From JAQBDA01 sp041301185 (GTDB lineage Bacteria; Chloroflexota; Anaerolineae; Anaerolineales; UBA4823), in assembly GCA_041301185.1 (NCBI GenBank), contig JBFYSV010000007.1, positions 1-6,755 of the forward strand: a stretch of DNA of 6,755 nucleotides, in the 5' to 3' direction. Numbering within the stretch: the first letter of the stretch is position 1; every line of letters starts with the position of its first letter. Shown here piece by piece: positions 5,320 through 6,755 of the stretch. The notes under the pieces are model-generated. The model saw nothing but the letters and a program-made list of their open reading frames with translations, searched no databases and was not told the DNA's origin. Position numbers and translations under genes: made by a program.

Positions 5320-5988
5320 ATGGAAACCATCCTGACCTCGATCAGCCTGGGTTTATTGGCCAGCGCCAGCCCGTGCATCCTGCCGCTCTACCCGGGTTAC
5401 CTGGCCTACCTGAGCGGGGCGGGTCAGGCATCCGGCGGCAGCAAGCGCTATTTCCTGGGCTTCTTTGTCTTGGCGGGCGTGTTGAGCATGATGCTGGCGC
5501 TGGGGCTTATGATTGCGCTGCTCTCGGTCTCGGTGGGACGGGCGCTCTCGGTGGTCATCCCCCTGGCAGACTTGCTGATCATCTCCCTGGGACTGCTGCT
5601 CTTGCTGGATAAGAACCCCTTCAAAGCCCTGCCGCAGATCGAGGCACCCGCCCTGCGCGGCCCGTACGCCAACGCCTACCTGTACGGCCTGCTGTACGGG
5701 CCAATCGCCTTGCCCTGCTCTGGACCGCTGGTGGTGAGCATCTTTGCCATCTCGCTGACCGCCGCAGAAGCCCTGAACAAGCTGAATATCTTCCTGTGGT
5801 TCGGGGTGGGGTTCGGCCTGCCACTGCTGGCGCTCTCGCTAATCTCCGGCGCCATGCAGCGCGATATCACCCGCTGGCTGGCGATCAACGCCCGCCTGGT
5901 GAATATCCTGGGCGGGCTGCTGCTGGTAGGGATTGGGCTCTACGACCTGTGGGCCAACTGGGAGCTGATCAGCCTGTTGCTGGGATAA
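5320..5988 (+). CDS. ccdA: CcdA/DsbD-type transmembrane thiol-disulfide electron carrier
   Basis: A 222-aa hydrophobic protein of the CcdA family with about six membrane segments. It would carry reducing equivalents from cytoplasmic thioredoxin to extracytoplasmic thioredoxin-like proteins. The two family cysteines are present in proline-rich contexts: C19 in SASPCILPLYPGYLAYLSG and C133 in GPIALPCSGPLV. The length is typical of stand-alone CcdA. It follows the TlpA-like lipoprotein in the same direction, so that protein is its obvious partner; the UxxC lipoprotein could be a second one. The start at ATG 5320 has only a weak upstream GAGT, so expression may depend on the transcript from 4488 or so and on the hairpin in between. 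Confidence 0.9.
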   Translation: METILTSISLGLLASASPCILPLYPGYLAYLSGAGQASGGSKRYFLGFFVLAGVLSMMLALGLMIALLSVSVGRALSVVIPLADLLIISLGLLLLLDKNPFKALPQIEAPALRGPYANAYLYGLLYGPIALPCSGPLVVSIFAISLTAAEALNKLNIFLWFGVGFGLPLLALSLISGAMQRDITRWLAINARLVNILGGLLLVGIGLYDLWANWELISLLLG

Positions 5989-6015
5989 GGGATTGAACCG
6001 TGAAGATGCAAAGAT

Positions 6016-6125
6016 TTAAACACGAAGAACACAAAGAAGTACGAAGGAACACCAAGAAAACCTTATAAATTCCTTTGTGATCTTCGGATTCTCTTGGTGT
6101 CCTTCGTGGTTTAAGGGTTTTTTTT
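6016..6125. terminator. Imperfect palindrome with T-run between convergent genes
   Basis: The left arm (from 6016, TTAAACACGAAG...) pairs imperfectly with the right arm ending TGTCCTTCGTGGTTTAA at 6114. Eight T residues follow at 6118-6125, so on the plus strand it can act as an intrinsic terminator for ccdA. The arms contain repeated ACGAAG words. The centre (AAACCTTATAAATTCC) matches the centre of the elements at 125-157 and 6563-6653, so it also belongs to a dispersed repeat family. Confidence 0.65.
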
Positions 6126-6130
6126 CGCGG

Positions 6131-6502
6131 TTATTCCTGGATAATTTCCGCCTGGAAGCGGCGGCGGTGCAGGTCTTCACGGATGGGGGCGAAGAAATCG
6201 GTCAGCACGGCCTCCACCGGCCCATCATTGCGCTCGGAGTGGGGCGCGCTGGGCGGGATGTAGAAGAACTCGCCGGCGCTCACCGGGTAATCCACGCCAT
6301 TGATGATGAAGATGATCGTCCCGGCCAGGACAATCCCGCTCTGCTCGTTGGGGTGGACGTGGACCGGGGCATTGGCGCCCGGCTCCCAGCGGGTCCACAT
6401 CACGGTCATGTTCTGCCCTTCGATCAGCATGCGCGAGAACACGCCTTTGTGTTTCTCGATGGGCCATTCTTCTGCGTTGGCGGGGTTAATCACGTGGTTC
6501 AT
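6131..6502 (-). CDS. Small single-domain cupin protein
   Basis: A 123-aa cupin. Motif 1 is seen as PGANAPVHVHPNEQSGIVLAG, with likely metal ligands H48, H50 and Q54 (or E53). Motif 2 is GEFFYIPPSAPHSERND, with H88. There is no signal peptide, so it is cytoplasmic. Such proteins include metal-dependent dioxygenases, isomerases and small-molecule-binding proteins; the substrate cannot be read from sequence. It is convergent to ccdA and separated from it by the palindromic terminator, and it has no regulator boxes like those of the redox genes, so it is probably not part of that system. GGAG lies 9 nt before the ATG. Confidence 0.88.
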   Translation of the reverse strand: MNHVINPANAEEWPIEKHKGVFSRMLIEGQNMTVMWTRWEPGANAPVHVHPNEQSGIVLAGTIIFIINGVDYPVSAGEFFYIPPSAPHSERNDGPVEAVLTDFFAPIREDLHRRRFQAEIIQE

Positions 6503-6538
6503 GGTTTCATTCTCCGGGAGGGGGGTGGGTGAGGTTAG

Positions 6539-6544
6539 ATTTTA
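6539..6544 (-). promoter_or_regulatory. Possible -10 of the cupin gene
   Basis: TAAAAT on the minus strand lies 36 nt before the cupin ATG in a short AT-rich stretch. No convincing -35 hexamer is present at the usual distance, so this is weak. Confidence 0.3.
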
Positions 6545-6562
6545 GCATAAGATCAAAGATTG

Positions 6563-6653
6563 AACCACGAAGGTCACGAAGAAACGAAGAAGCACAAAGA
6601 AAGCTTTATAAAAACCTGATGGTCTTCGTGCTCTCTTCGTGCCCTTCGTGGTT
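6563..6653. repeat. Palindromic intergenic 'CACGAAG' element
   Basis: The left arm AACCACGAAGGTCACGAAG (from 6563) mirrors the right arm CTTCGTGCCCTTCGTGGTT (to 6653), with further CACGAAG-type words inside each arm. The centre AAGCTTTATAAAAACCTG matches the partial element at 125-157. It has no T-run and lies upstream of the cupin gene, so it looks like a dispersed REP-like element and not a dedicated terminator. No ORF is present from 6503 to the window end. Confidence 0.65.
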
Positions 6654-6686
6654 ATGTGTTCAAATCCCAATCCAGCAGCAGGGTAG

Positions 6687-6730
6687 GGCGGGATTCTATC
6701 CCGCCGCAGACCCCGGGATAGAATCCCGGG
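6687..6730. repeat. Pair of mirror-image short hairpins
   Basis: GGCGGGATTCTATCCCGCC (6687-6705) and CCCGGGATAGAATCCCGGG (6712-6730) each form an 8-bp stem with a 3-nt loop. The core GGGATTCTATCCC of the first is the exact reverse complement of the core of the second, so the two hairpins are an inverted pair separated by 6 nt. This is a second class of intergenic repeat, distinct from the CACGAAG family. Confidence 0.7.
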
Positions 6731-6755
6731 CTACGAAAACCCCTCTCCTGCACAG

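Noticed and set aside
6077..6532. Plus-strand ORF over the cupin gene
   Set aside because: The minus-strand frame carries both cupin motifs, and the plus-strand frame begins inside the palindromic repeat.

Overview
The window reads as a stretch of GC-rich bacterial chromosome, most likely from a Chloroflexota (Anaerolineae-like) genome. That assignment is an inference from gene style: Met/Glu/Lys/Thr-repeat lipoproteins, lipoboxes on exported enzymes, and AT-rich intergenic palindromes built from 'CACGAAG' words. No rRNA or other marker gene confirms it. Eight protein genes are supported, and almost all of them concern extracytoplasmic thiol and methionine redox chemistry.

Layout. Positions 1-167 hold short repeats and no gene. 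A leftward block runs from 4366 down to 168: an OmpR/PhoB-type response regulator, a four-TM histidine kinase, a thioredoxin-fold lipoprotein, the molybdoenzyme MsrP and its heme membrane partner MsrQ. A rightward pair starts at 4511: a TlpA-like lipoprotein with a methionine-rich repeat linker, and a CcdA-type membrane electron carrier. A convergent cupin gene (6131-6502, minus) follows. The right end (6503-6755) holds palindromic intergenic repeats and no gene.

Main discovery. The thioredoxin-fold lipoprotein gene (1792-2367, minus) is interrupted by one in-frame UGA at 2122-2124. The UGA lies exactly where the first cysteine of the family's WT-x-x-C-I-N-C active site should be, giving F-G-UGA-I-N-C-R-N. 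The reading frame continues without a break into a normal C-terminal half with the cis-proline. A perfect 6-bp hairpin with a GUU loop follows 20 nt after the UGA, within the usual spacing and loop rules for a bacterial SECIS. The gene is best read as an exported, lipid-anchored selenoprotein (U82-x-x-C85), not as two ORFs or a pseudogene.

Second discovery. Three promoter regions (upstream of the response regulator, the selenoprotein and the TlpA-like gene) share one architecture: TGTAAG/TGTAAT-like boxes repeated at an 11-bp period, then 9 bp, then a -10 hexamer. This is how PhoB/OmpR-family regulators bind. It suggests that the local two-component system controls itself and both redox arms.

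Working model (inference). The two-component system senses envelope oxidation, by analogy to HprSR, which controls msrPQ in E. coli. CcdA carries electrons across the membrane to the TlpA-like protein and perhaps to the selenoprotein. MsrPQ repairs methionine sulfoxide in exported proteins, and the Met-rich lipoprotein may be a client or sacrificial target.
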